Positions 1 to 7,797 of a DNA stretch of 64,000 nt are shown in pieces. Position numbers and translations under genes: made by a program. The notes under the pieces were generated by a model. The model was not told the DNA's origin, searched no databases, and saw only the letters and a list, made by a program, of their open reading frames with translations. Numbering within the stretch: the first letter of the stretch is position 1; every line of letters starts with the position of its first letter. This DNA comes from Peptoniphilus asaccharolyticus DSM 20463 (GTDB lineage Bacteria; Bacillota; Clostridia; Tissierellales; Peptoniphilaceae): contig NZ_FWWR01000009.1 of the NCBI RefSeq assembly GCF_900176115.1, positions 434,001 through 498,000 of the forward strand, written 5' to 3'.

Positions 1-1281
1 TATTATAGAAACATATTAGAAGAAATCTCAGAGAATATAGTAGATTATTTATGGGATTCTCTAGATAATAATCTTGTGACTAATATAACTTATAGAACAA
101 AGTCAGAATCAAGTTTAAGAGAAAAGATAGTAAAGAATAATTATTTTTTACATACAGAAGATCCAGAACAAATGCTGATGAATATATCAGATTTAATAGG
201 TGTGAGAATTGAGTGTAGATTCTTAAAAGAAGAAGCTACATTATTTGAAAATATACTTGATATATTTAAATATGATTTAGGCAATGGATATTATAAAGTT
301 GATGAAAATTCATGTATATGCTTAAAGTTATCAGATAAACAACCTCAAATACAAAAAAATGGTTTTGAAATTTACAAAATAGATGGGATTTATGAATACG
401 GTAAAAATAAATTCAATTTTGAACTCCAAATAAAGTCAATGGTAAATGTATTTTGGGGTGAAATAGACCATAGAATCCTTTATAAAAATTATAACTATAT
501 GATGAGTGAAAATTTTATAAAAGAGATGATGGCTTCTATAAAAGACTCTTTATACATGGTCGATAAACAGCTTAGAATTTTGTTTGATCATGTGCAAAGA
601 TTTGATGCCAGCGCAGTTTCGTCTGCAAGTAATCAATTAAATTATCTACTTTCTAAAATTATACACGATGTTTTTAGCTCAAAGATACAAGATGAGTTAG
701 GATTTGTATTTAATTTTAAAAAGACTACAGATATTATAGTTGAATATTTACAAGCTAAAGCTTCAAAAGAAAGAGAACTATCCTATGGAGAAAGCTTTGT
801 TCAACTTATAGATAAGATAAATAACATTTCTACTTTAGATATGAATTTACAAGATCAAATTGTATTTACAAGACCTTTAAATTTTTCAGATGATTTCACT
901 TATAAGATAGGCAGTGAGATAGAGAGAATTATCCAAAAAGATTTCTATTGGAATCTTTTGATTAAGATAATTCATAGAATAGAAGGTGGAAAATACGAAG
1001 AAAACTTAGAGGATTTTCTAAGTTATCTTAGATATAAATATTCAGTCCTATTCTTAAATATTTCAGAGAGTTTCGATTTGACTTATGAACAGTCAATAAA
1101 TTTAGAACAAGTCATATTGGAGATAATAGTTGAAAACTTTAAAGATGGATATTCAGCTTATGGAATTGTTAAAGAAAGCTTTGAAAAATTAGAAGAAGAG
1201 TTTAAATTATTAAAATCAGTGGACAAAGTTAGTTACGATTTAATACTGGAAGATTTCAAAAATAAAATAATGTATTCTTAA
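1..1281 (+). CDS. RelA/SpoT-domain protein, 5' end outside window
   Basis: The reading frame is open from base 1, so the gene begins upstream; a GTG at 76 is probably internal. RelA/SpoT nucleotidyltransferase motifs are visible: YRTKSESSLREK, the ISDLIGVRIECR strand (about residue 38 from the GTG) and FELQIKSMVNVFWGEIDH (about residue 115), which match the substrate-binding and ELQIRT-like catalytic segments of (p)ppGpp synthetases. About 220 further, mostly helical residues follow that I do not recognise; no HD hydrolase, TGS or ACT domain is visible. The likely role is alarmone (pppGpp or pppApp) synthesis or a related pyrophosphokinase; it could instead be a catalytically changed paralogue. 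The family is firm, the exact activity is inference. Confidence 0.75.
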   Translation, partial: YYRNILEEISENIVDYLWDSLDNNLVTNITYRTKSESSLREKIVKNNYFLHTEDPEQMLMNISDLIGVRIECRFLKEEATLFENILDIFKYDLGNGYYKVDENSCICLKLSDKQPQIQKNGFEIYKIDGIYEYGKNKFNFELQIKSMVNVFWGEIDHRILYKNYNYMMSENFIKEMMASIKDSLYMVDKQLRILFDHVQRFDASAVSSASNQLNYLLSKIIHDVFSSKIQDELGFVFNFKKTTDIIVEYLQAKASKERELSYGESFVQLIDKINNISTLDMNLQDQIVFTRPLNFSDDFTYKIGSEIERIIQKDFYWNLLIKIIHRIEGGKYEENLEDFLSYLRYKYSVLFLNISESFDLTYEQSINLEQVILEIIVENFKDGYSAYGIVKESFEKLEEEFKLLKSVDKVSYDLILEDFKNKIMYS

Positions 1282-1312
1282 ATATATTATTAATAGACTT
1301 ATATAAAAATAT

Positions 1313-1342
1313 TTGGAACATTTATCTATATTAGGATATAAT
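1313..1342 (+). promoter_or_regulatory. Candidate sigma-A promoter of pepD
   Basis: TTGGAA (1313-1318), an 18-bp spacer and TATAAT (1337-1342). Transcription would start near 1349, just before the AGGAGG ribosome site at 1352-1357. Confidence 0.5.
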
Positions 1343-1363
1343 GAAATAAATAGGAGGACTATT

Positions 1364-2809
1364 TTGAGTAAATTAGAAAATTATAATCCAGAGAGAGTTT
1401 TTTATTACTTTGAGGAAATGACTAAGATTCCAAGAGCTTCTTTTAAAGAAGAAAAAATCGCAACTTGGTTAGTAGAGTTTGCAAAGAAACATGATTTAGA
1501 TTATACAAGAGATGAAAATGACAATGTAATTATTAGAAAACCTGGAAGCAAGGGTTATGAGAATTCTCCAACTTTAATTATCCAAGGTCACATGGATATG
1601 GTTTGTGAAAAGAGCGAAGAATCAAACATCGATTTTGATGTAGATCCTATTGAATTCACAGTTGAAGATGGAAAGATTATTGCTCATGAAACTACTCTTG
1701 GAGCTGATAATGGTATTGCTGTGGCTATGGCATTAGCCATTTTAGAATCAGAAGATATTGAACACCCACCTCTAGAAGTGCTTATAACTTCAAACGAAGA
1801 AAGTGGAATGACAGGAGCTTCTAATTTAGATGGAAGTATTTTAAAAGGACAAATGCTTTTAAACTTAGATTCTGAAACAGAAGGCGTGGCTTGTATAGCT
1901 TGTGCTGGTGGCAGAAGAGATGTTCTTACATTTAAAAAAGAATTTAAAGAAGTTTCAAAAGAAAAATCATTCTATGAACTATCAATTTCCGGACTAAAGG
2001 GTGGACATTCAGGACAAGAAATACAAAAAGGTCTTGGTAATTCCAATAAACTTTTAGCTAGAGCTCTTTATGAACTAAGAGATAATATTGATTTAGTTGA
2101 CATTTCAGGTGGAGCAAAACCTAATGCAATTCCAAGACATGCTAAAGCTATAATAGCAATAGATGAAAAGGAAATTGTAGAAATTCAAAAGAAAGTAATC
2201 ATATTAAATAGAGATTATGTAAAAGAATTTGGCAACACTGATCCTGATGTAAGATTGAATTTAGAAAACACTTCTGAGCATACAAAAGCACTTACAGACG
2301 AATTAGCTGAAAAAATTGTACAAACTATATTAATACTACCAAACGGAGTACAATCCATGAGTAATGATATAGAAGGTTTAGTAGGCTCATCTATAAATGT
2401 AGGTGTAGTTGAATCTGATGAAAATGAAATTAGAATTTTAACTAATATAAGATCTGCTCTTACATCTTTAAAGGATGAAATAGGAGTAAGAAATATTGAA
2501 ATAGCTAAACTAGTAGGAGCTGAATACGAAATTAAGAGTGACTATCCTGCATGGGAATATAAGGCACAATCTAATTTGAGAGAAGTTGCTACAAAAGTGT
2601 ATAGAGATTTAACTGGTAAAGACCTGGAATTAGAAGCTATACACGCAGGACTTGAGTGTGGAATTTTTAAAGAAACTATTGGTGATATAGATATGCTTTC
2701 AATAGGACCTAATATAAGAGGACCTCATGCACCTGGAGAAAATTTAGAAATAGCATCTACACAAAGAGTTTATGAATTTGTAAAACAAATACTAAAAAAT
2801 TTGAAATAA
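1364..2809 (+). CDS. pepD: Aminoacyl-histidine dipeptidase (PepD, peptidase M20C)
   Basis: Zinc-dependent cytosolic dipeptidase that cleaves Xaa-His and other dipeptides for peptide catabolism. The TTG at 1364 is chosen because AGGAGG lies at 1352-1357; this gives 481 residues, the usual PepD length. The M20 metal motifs are in order: QGHMDMV (His, Asp), TLGADNG (bridging Asp), NEESGMTGA (catalytic and metal Glu) and HAGLECG near the C terminus. The lid-domain motif GLKGGHSG is also present. Peptide fermentation fits an amino-acid-using anaerobe. A DUF1292 gene follows 16 bp downstream and is probably cotranscribed. Confidence 0.92.
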   Translation: MSKLENYNPERVFYYFEEMTKIPRASFKEEKIATWLVEFAKKHDLDYTRDENDNVIIRKPGSKGYENSPTLIIQGHMDMVCEKSEESNIDFDVDPIEFTVEDGKIIAHETTLGADNGIAVAMALAILESEDIEHPPLEVLITSNEESGMTGASNLDGSILKGQMLLNLDSETEGVACIACAGGRRDVLTFKKEFKEVSKEKSFYELSISGLKGGHSGQEIQKGLGNSNKLLARALYELRDNIDLVDISGGAKPNAIPRHAKAIIAIDEKEIVEIQKKVIILNRDYVKEFGNTDPDVRLNLENTSEHTKALTDELAEKIVQTILILPNGVQSMSNDIEGLVGSSINVGVVESDENEIRILTNIRSALTSLKDEIGVRNIEIAKLVGAEYEIKSDYPAWEYKAQSNLREVATKVYRDLTGKDLELEAIHAGLECGIFKETIGDIDMLSIGPNIRGPHAPGENLEIASTQRVYEFVKQILKNLK

Positions 2810-2825
2810 AATAGGAGGCATAATT

Positions 2826-3113
2826 ATGCATAATGAACACAATCACGATCACGAAGAAGAATTTGAATACGATGTAATAGGTATTCCATTGGAAGATGGA
2901 ACAGAATTAAACTGTATAGTAATAGATATATTTGATGTAGAAGGCGAAAAATATATTGCTTTAATTCCAGAAGATGAAATTGAAGATGGTGATGTAATAC
3001 TTTTCAAATATGCAGAACTTTCTGATGAAGAAGTAGAACTTACAGAAATTGAAGAAGATGAAGAATTTACTAAAGTTTCAGAAGCTTTCAGCAAATTAAA
3101 TGACGAAGAATAG
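2826..3113 (+). CDS. DUF1292 family acidic protein
   Basis: A 95-residue, very acidic protein with a His-rich start (HNEHNHDHEEE) and the DUF1292 core about residues 15-80 (alternating strands such as LNCIVIDIF and KYIALIPEDE). AGGAGG lies at 2812-2817, spaced correctly from the ATG. In Firmicutes DUF1292 proteins commonly sit near yrrK/yrzB-type genes and have no established function. The N-terminal histidines could bind metal, but that is speculation. The long serine-rich antisense frame is a shadow of the acidic codons. Confidence 0.85.
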   Translation: MHNEHNHDHEEEFEYDVIGIPLEDGTELNCIVIDIFDVEGEKYIALIPEDEIEDGDVILFKYAELSDEEVELTEIEEDEEFTKVSEAFSKLNDEE

Positions 3114-3120
3114 ATTTATT

Positions 3121-3148
3121 TAGGGGTTTTATGTTATTAAGACCCCTA
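3121..3148 (+). terminator. Weak hairpin after the DUF1292 gene
   Basis: Exact 7-bp inverted repeat TAGGGGT (3121-3127) / ACCCCTA (3142-3148), 8 bp after the stop. No clear T-run follows, so termination may be partial. Confidence 0.35.
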
Positions 3149-3167
3149 TAAACTATGGTTTTAGAAT

Positions 3168-4085
3168 GTGAGATGTAATATGGTTTATAACAATTATTCG
3201 GATTTCCTACATGATAGATTTGGTGAAAAAGTTTACAAATTACCTATAAAGTTAGATTTAACTTGTCCCAATAGAGATGGAAAGTTAGGAAGAGGTGGAT
3301 GTACTTTTTGCGGAGAAGAAGGGGGAAGTTTCGAAAATAGTTGTGGTTCTATAAAAAGTCAGCTCATGAGCAACATGAGCATTATTAAAAAGAAATATAA
3401 AGCCAATAAGTATATTTCATATTTTCAAAATTTTACAAATACTTATTTAGAATATGAGCAATTTGTAAAGAATATAAAAGATTCATTGATAGATGGGGTT
3501 GTTGGAGTGTCCATATCAACTCGCCCAGATTGTCTAAGTGATGAAATATTGAACTTTCTTGGAGAAGTCAATAAAGAATACTTAGTGACTATTGAGTTGG
3601 GCTTGCAAACAGCTAATTATAGGACATTACAAAAGATAAATAGAGGACATGGAACAGCAGAATTTGTAGATGCGGTGATAAGAGCGCATAAAAGAAATAT
3701 AAGAGTTTGTGCACATGTAATTCTAAATTTACCTTATGATGACGAATTAGATAACATTGAAACGGCTCATTTATTAAATGCTTTAAATGTCGAAGAAGTA
3801 AAAATTCATGCCTTATATATTTTAAAAGGTACTATAATGGGGCAATTGTATCAAGAAGGTAAAATTGATATAATCACATTAGAGGAATATAAAAAAAGGA
3901 CTATTTTATTTTTGAGACATTTAGACTCGTCTATAGTGGTTCAAAGAATAATAGGTAGAGCACCTGAAGAGAATTCTTTATTCTGCAATTGGAACACGTC
4001 TTGGTGGAAAATCAGAGACGATATAGTAAAAGAAATGCAGGAAAAAGGATTTCATCAAGGACAATGTAAAGGAAAGGATTGGTAA
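3168..4085 (+). CDS. YhcC-like radical SAM protein (TIGR01212 type)
   Basis: Cytosolic radical SAM enzyme of the Elp3-like YhcC/YtqA family, whose substrate is not established. The three cluster cysteines lie in TCPNRDGKLGRGGCTFC (C-X11-C-X2-C, about residues 28-43), preceded by YKLPIKLDL, typical of this family. The GLQTAN and RGHGTAEF stretches and the AHVILNLP strand fit the family barrel. About 305 residues matches its usual size. The start could be GTG 3168 or ATG 3180; the GTGAG at 3168-3172 could act as a ribosome site for the ATG. It overlaps or abuts the next gene, suggesting cotranscription. Confidence 0.8.
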   Translation: MRCNMVYNNYSDFLHDRFGEKVYKLPIKLDLTCPNRDGKLGRGGCTFCGEEGGSFENSCGSIKSQLMSNMSIIKKKYKANKYISYFQNFTNTYLEYEQFVKNIKDSLIDGVVGVSISTRPDCLSDEILNFLGEVNKEYLVTIELGLQTANYRTLQKINRGHGTAEFVDAVIRAHKRNIRVCAHVILNLPYDDELDNIETAHLLNALNVEEVKIHALYILKGTIMGQLYQEGKIDIITLEEYKKRTILFLRHLDSSIVVQRIIGRAPEENSLFCNWNTSWWKIRDDIVKEMQEKGFHQGQCKGKDW

Positions 4086-4087
4086 TT

Positions 4088-4516
4088 ATGGTTAAGTACA
4101 TTTTAGGCCCAAAAGGATCAGGAAAAACTAGATGGTTAATTGAAAATGCTAATGAAGATCTTAAAAATGGAAATGGCAATATAGCATTTGTAGAAGTAGA
4201 CGACGATCATATTTTTAGTCTTGATTATAATGTAAGATTGATAAACGCAACAGATTACAGACTTAATGACAAAGAATCTTTCTATGGTTTTATATGTGGT
4301 TTATTAGCTATGGATTATGACCTTGAAAAAATATATATTGATGGAATTTACAAAATTTTAAACTTAAATATTGAAGATTTAGAATTCTTAAAGAAGAAGT
4401 TAGATAAGATAAAGGACGTTGAAGGTAAAGAAATTTTCATTAACATTGATACAGAAATTTCTGAAATCACAGATGAATTGAAAGAAAATATAATAGAAGT
4501 TGGCAAGGAGAAATAA
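4088..4516 (+). CDS. Small P-loop NTPase, function unknown
   Basis: About 142 residues from ATG 4088, 2 bp after the stop of the radical SAM gene. The N terminus is a strand followed by a perfect Walker A motif, KYILGPKGSGKTRWL (GPKGSGKT about residues 6-13). The sequence LEKIYIDGI near residue 75 may be a Walker B-like strand and FINIDTE another. It is a minimal P-loop domain with an acidic C-terminal helix. Similar short proteins in Clostridia are sometimes labelled PilT-like ATP-binding proteins, but no secretion or pilus genes lie nearby. The nucleotide-binding call is firm; the role is unknown. Confidence 0.6.
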   Translation: MVKYILGPKGSGKTRWLIENANEDLKNGNGNIAFVEVDDDHIFSLDYNVRLINATDYRLNDKESFYGFICGLLAMDYDLEKIYIDGIYKILNLNIEDLEFLKKKLDKIKDVEGKEIFINIDTEISEITDELKENIIEVGKEK

Positions 4517-4600
4517 TTGAACAAGAATACTGTAAAAATAATTGCCATAATATTGGCGCTTCTAATGGTATTGCCAGTATTTACTGCGTTATTTAATTAG
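4517..4600 (+). CDS. 27-residue single-helix membrane peptide
   Basis: TTG at 4517 follows the previous stop without a gap, and AAGGAG (4505-4510) sits 6 bp upstream at ideal spacing. The peptide starts MNKNTVK, then has one hydrophobic segment (IIAIILALLMVLPVFTAL) to the C terminus. The positive N terminus and single helix suggest a membrane miniprotein with its N terminus inside. The layout recalls Firmicute miniproteins such as Prli42, but I cannot establish homology. Its position between two cotranscribed genes and its strong ribosome site argue that it is real. Confidence 0.55.
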   Translation: MNKNTVKIIAIILALLMVLPVFTALFN

Positions 4601-4613
4601 ATTTGAGGAAAAA

Positions 4614-5165
4614 GTGACACCACTTAGAAAAAAAAATAAGTTTGAAGATTTTTTCGAACGGAGATCTTTTTTGATTATGCAGTATAGTAATGGCGATATA
4701 AGTAAAAAAGAGTTTTTACAATATAATTACGAATATTTTGCCGGAGAGAATGCCAGACCTTTCATAAAGATAGATTCTTACGAGAAAGGAATGTACAATT
4801 ATCAATACTATAATGGTATGGCAAAATATTATAGAATGTTAGCAAGAGAAGTAAAAAACACTAAGAAACATTCGAGATATTATAATTATTACTTGAATTT
4901 AGGTAATAAATACTATCACGAGAAAGATGAAACTGCATTTAAAATTTTAAAGTTACAAAATTTTGAGAATGTTTCGTCTTATTATATTAAGTGCGAATCA
5001 AAGAGTCTAAAACATATTTTATATGAGATAGTTTTAGAAGATAAAAAAGAAGCTATTTTTCATTCAAAAGCAATTTGGCTTTTAGACATATTGAAAAATG
5101 AAAAAGTATTTGAAGAAGTAGAAAAGTCTTCTCTTATAGAAGAATACATTAATGAAAAATACTAG
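4614..5165 (+). CDS. Conserved clostridial hypothetical protein (DUF6648-like)
   Basis: 183 residues from GTG 4614, with GAGGAA at 4604-4609 as ribosome site. The protein is rich in Tyr, Lys and Glu, has no signal peptide or membrane segment and is predicted mostly helical (for example YYNYYLNLGNKYYHEKDE). I recall similar proteins in clostridial genomes under a DUF6648-type label, but this is from memory and not checked. No catalytic motif is visible. It is the last gene of its run; its stop codon lies inside the stem of a strong terminator. Confidence 0.6.
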   Translation: MTPLRKKNKFEDFFERRSFLIMQYSNGDISKKEFLQYNYEYFAGENARPFIKIDSYEKGMYNYQYYNGMAKYYRMLAREVKNTKKHSRYYNYYLNLGNKYYHEKDETAFKILKLQNFENVSSYYIKCESKSLKHILYEIVLEDKKEAIFHSKAIWLLDILKNEKVFEEVEKSSLIEEYINEKY

Positions 5166-5188
5166 TTGATATCAACTAGTATTTTTTT
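5161..5188. terminator. Perfect-palindrome terminator, probably bidirectional before ISL3 insertion
   Basis: A perfect 20-bp palindrome (ACTAGTTGAT/ATCAACTAGT, 5161-5180) is followed by seven T's (5182-5188). On the minus strand it is followed by ATTTTT. It once probably also served convergent murC, which the ISL3 insertion has moved 2.6 kb away. Confidence 0.85.
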
Positions 5189-5210
5189 AGGCTCTATGTC
5201 AAATATTGGG

Positions 5211-5236
5211 GAGGCTCGTTAACTCGAGTCTCTTTC
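5211..5236 (+). terminator. Hairpin at the left end of the ISL3 element
   Basis: GAGGCTCG (5211-5218) pairs with CGAGTCTC (5225-5232, one G-U pair) around a 6-nt loop and is followed by TTTCTTT. It could stop plus-strand transcription entering the element. Confidence 0.4.
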
Positions 5237-5320
5237 TTTATGTAAAAATGGGCACATAGACGCTAATAAAGATATCAAAACTAAAATAGCAAAAAACAAC
5301 TAAAAATAAGCATAGCAAAT

Positions 5321-5338
5321 AAAACCCCTAGGGGTTTT
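5321..5338. terminator. Terminator of the ISL3 transposase
   Basis: Perfect palindrome AAAACCCC-TA-GGGGTTTT, 26 bp beyond the transposase stop on the minus strand, ending in a T-rich tract. Confidence 0.65.
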
Positions 5339-5363
5339 GCAAATTTTCCCGTTTTCCTAATCT

Positions 5364-6561
5364 CTACTTACATGAAAACATAATTCTTTTTCTAAACAAG
5401 TCAAAATTTCTCATACCAAAACAATTTCTTTTTAATGTTTTTATCTTTGTATGAGTTCCTTCAAGAGGTCCATTTGACCAAGAGTAATCAAATGAATTAC
5501 ATATTTCTTCAAACCAGTTATTAAAAGAAGTGATACAAGATTTAAATTCTTTTAATTTTTGATTCATCTGCTCTTTTTATCCATTCTCTTAAAGCTTTTT
5601 TAGCTCTAGTTTTGTTTGGCTGACTAAGTACATACTGGTACCCACAGGGCACACAGTAGAACAATTCTTTTAACTTGTATGCTTCTTTTAATTCCTTGTT
5701 AAGTTCAATCATAAGTGATACTTCATTAGCTTGTTCTGAAGTTAGCTTAGAGGCAGGTTTTGTAATTAAACTCTTACTTCTTTTAAAATATTTCCTAAGC
5801 TTTGATGATACATCCTTTTGTATTCTCTTTCTAACATTTTCTAATGCCCAGGATACTTGTCTTATGAAGTGGTACCTATCTATGATATGTATTGCGTTTT
5901 TAAAGAATGATTTCTTAACTGATTTAAATGTTTTAGACATATCACTTACAAAAAATTTTACTTCGTTTCTTTCTTTGTTTGGTATCTTTTCAAAGTACAT
6001 AGACAATGTATTCTTATCTCTTGATGGTAAGATATCTATGATAGAGTGTTTAGATCCATTAAGAAGAGACGTCTGATACTTAATATTTCCACTATCACCT
6101 TTAAATTCGTCTATACATAATACTTCTGATAGCCTATCTCTAGAAGCACTTAAACAATTTAAAATTCTTAATACTGTGTTTGATGAAACATTATACCTAT
6201 TAGCAATAGAAGATATAGAATAAAGCTCATCAAACTCAGAAACAATAGCAAAAACAAGTCTATTGGTCATAGTATGACCTTTGGCAATAAAATCAAGATT
6301 CCTCTCAAAACGAGAACCACAAGACTTACAATCATATCTAGTTTTCTTTAAGAAAATCAAAGATTTCTTACCTCGGATGTGAGTATCCCTAATCTTTTGA
6401 ATTCTATGATCATGAACCCAAATCTTTTTAGAACCACAATGAGGACAAATAGACATCTTAGAAACAGAAGCGTGAACATTAACAAAATTATTACTCTCAT
6501 CAACACTATCAAAAACTACATCTTTAAAACCAAACAAATTCATGATATTATTATTTTGCAC
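5364..6561 (-). pseudogene. ISL3-family transposase, frameshifted
   Basis: GTG at 6561 follows GGAGG. The N-terminal zinc-ribbon cysteines (CPHCGSKK about residue 38 and CKSCGS about 78), an HTH-like region and the DDE residues LCIDEF and FVSDMSK are in the first frame, which stops at 5542. The remainder, including the segment SNGPLEGTHTKIKTLKR with the presumed catalytic Glu, continues in the +1 frame to 5364. The change lies near 5567, at an A-run (TCAAAAATT). The intact protein would be about 400 residues, normal for ISL3. Because the catalytic Glu is beyond the frame break, it is probably inactive. Programmed frameshifting is not expected in this family. Confidence 0.85.
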
Positions 6562-6627
6562 TTATATGCACCTCCAAGCTTTGTTGTTGGTTACTTAAAG
6601 TTTAGGACTAAAAGCGTATAAGTGCAA
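6556..6627 (-). promoter_or_regulatory. Inverted repeat over the ISL3 transposase start
   Basis: TTGCACTTATA (6556-6566) and TATAAGTGCAA (6617-6627) are perfect complements. In a minus-strand transcript entering from upstream this stem would bury the GTG start and enclose the ribosome site, limiting translation from read-through RNA. Confidence 0.5.
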
Positions 6628-6672
6628 TTTTTTTTGCAGATAATTTATCATAACAAGTGCAACATAAATAAA

Positions 6673-6745
6673 CTCATAGCTAATCAGCTGTGTTAATATG
6701 TAAGTGACCAAACAAAACATATTAAAAGGAGTGATTAACTATGAG
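6673..6745 (+). promoter_or_regulatory. Nested stem-loop sequestering the IS30 transposase start
   Basis: Outer stem CTCATAGCTAATCA (6673-6686) with TGATTAACTATGAG (6732-6745), 13 of 14 paired; inner stem TAATATGT (6694-6701) with ACATATTA (6717-6724). The ATG lies in the outer stem and AAGGAG (6726-6731) between the two. The same structure recurs in all five copies. It should repress translation of RNA initiated outside the element. Confidence 0.6.
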
Positions 6746-7727
6746 CTATAACCATCTTACCATAGAAGAAAGATCTTGTATTTACCAATTTTTAAATTTA
6801 GGAATGAGTATAAGGAAAATTGCACAAGCACTTAAAAGGTCACCTAGTACAATATCTAGAGAAATTAAAAGAAATTCATCTAAGATAAAAGTTAGTAGGG
6901 GAAGTTACACTAAGTACTTTCCGATAAAGGCAAATGATAAATATATTGATAGAAGAAAAGACTGCCATAGAAAAAGTAAATTTTCTAAAGATGTTATTGA
7001 TTATTTAACTGTAAAGATTAACGAACATTGGTCCCCTGAACAAATATCAAATAGAAACACAAATGAGATTCATGAATTACCATCTACATCAACGATATAT
7101 AGAATGATACACGCCAAAAAGCTGCCAAAAACTAGTATGAAAAATTTGAGAAGAAAAGCTAAATTTAAAAGGCCAGCAGAAAAAAGAGGAAAATTCAATG
7201 ATAAAGGTAGAACAATTAAGAAAAGACCTAAAGAGATATACAGAAGGCAAGAATTAGGCCACTGGGAAGCAGATACAGTGGAATCAGGCAGATTAGATCA
7301 TAAAAGGAAAAGTAGATGTTGTTTCGTAACTTTAGCAGAAAGAAAATCTAGATATTATATAGCAATCCTAGTTGAAAATAGAAAGTCGGAAAGCGTAACA
7401 CCAGCAATAATAAATGCATTAAAAGATTATCCAAAAGAATTAGTAAAAACAATAACCTTTGATAGAGGTAAAGAATTTTCAGAATTTGAGAAAATAGAAA
7501 AAGAATTAGGATGCAAAACTTATTTTTGTGATCCCTATTGTGCATGGCAAAAAGGTACAAATGAAAATAGTAACGGACTTTTGAGGGAGTTTTATCCTAA
7601 GGGTATGGATTTATCAGAAGTGAATATTGATGAATTAAATTATAACTTAAGTTTAATGAATAATAGACCTAGAAAATGTATAAAATATAAAACACCTAAA
7701 GAAGAACTTTTTGGTCTCTTACCATAG
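6741..7727 (+). CDS. IS30-family transposase, copy 1
   Basis: 328 residues. The N-terminal helix-turn-helix ([19 protein letters not shown] ... [22 protein letters not shown], residues 3-45) is the IS30 signature. The C-terminal integrase core has the DDE triad in HWEADTVE (about residue 174), TFDRGKEF (about 240) and [15 protein letters not shown] (about 275). It acts on its own element's inverted repeats as a cut-and-paste or circle-forming recombinase. The protein is identical in copies 1-4, which implies very recent spread. A ribosome site AAGGAG precedes the ATG. Confidence 0.95.
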   Translation: MSYNHLTIEERSCIYQFLNLGMSIRKIAQALKRSPSTISREIKRNSSKIKVSRGSYTKYFPIKANDKYIDRRKDCHRKSKFSKDVIDYLTVKINEHWSPEQISNRNTNEIHELPSTSTIYRMIHAKKLPKTSMKNLRRKAKFKRPAEKRGKFNDKGRTIKKRPKEIYRRQELGHWEADTVESGRLDHKRKSRCCFVTLAERKSRYYIAILVENRKSESVTPAIINALKDYPKELVKTITFDRGKEFSEFEKIEKELGCKTYFCDPYCAWQKGTNENSNGLLREFYPKGMDLSEVNIDELNYNLSLMNNRPRKCIKYKTPKEELFGLLP

Positions 7728-7759
7728 GTGTTGCATTTGATTTGACAATTCGTCTGCAT

Positions 7760-7797
7760 AAAAATATCTGTTAGGGATTTACTCCCCAACAGATATT
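7760..7797 (-). terminator. Hairpin in the ISL3 right end, terminates transcription from murC
   Basis: ATATCTGTT and AACAGATAT (9 bp) plus an inner GGG/CCC stem form a strong hairpin; on the minus strand it is followed by TTTTT. It overlaps the ISL3 inverted repeat and would stop murC transcription from entering the ISL3 transposase gene. Confidence 0.6.

Larger units (their letters stand above)
6639..7754 (+). mobile_element. IS30-family element, copy 1 (inside ISL3)
   Basis: 1116 bp, bounded by 26-bp imperfect inverted repeats (19 matches; left end GATAATTTATCATAACAAG, right end the complement of GACGAATTGTCAAATCAAA). A 4-bp target duplication TGCA is at 6635-6638 and 7755-7758. The left 102 bp hold a stem-loop over the transposase start; the right 27 bp contain an outward TTGACA. 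It lies between the ISL3 transposase start and the ISL3 right end. Confidence 0.93.

Noticed and set aside
2849-3094. Serine-rich 81-codon minus-strand frame opposite the DUF1292 gene
   Set aside because: The Ser/Ile bias is the complement of GAA/GAT codons on the coding strand; no start signals.
5542-5567. Programmed frameshift in the ISL3 transposase
   Set aside because: The second frame is +1, no usual slippery site or stimulator is seen, and ISL3 elements normally use one continuous frame; a mutation is simpler.
5675-6076. 133-codon plus-strand frame opposite the ISL3 transposase
   Set aside because: Shadow frame: low-complexity Leu/Ser/Phe composition and no ribosome site.
7348-7560. 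70-codon antisense frame, repeated in every IS30 copy
   Set aside because: It recurs only because the element is repeated; it has no ribosome site and mirrors the transposase codons.
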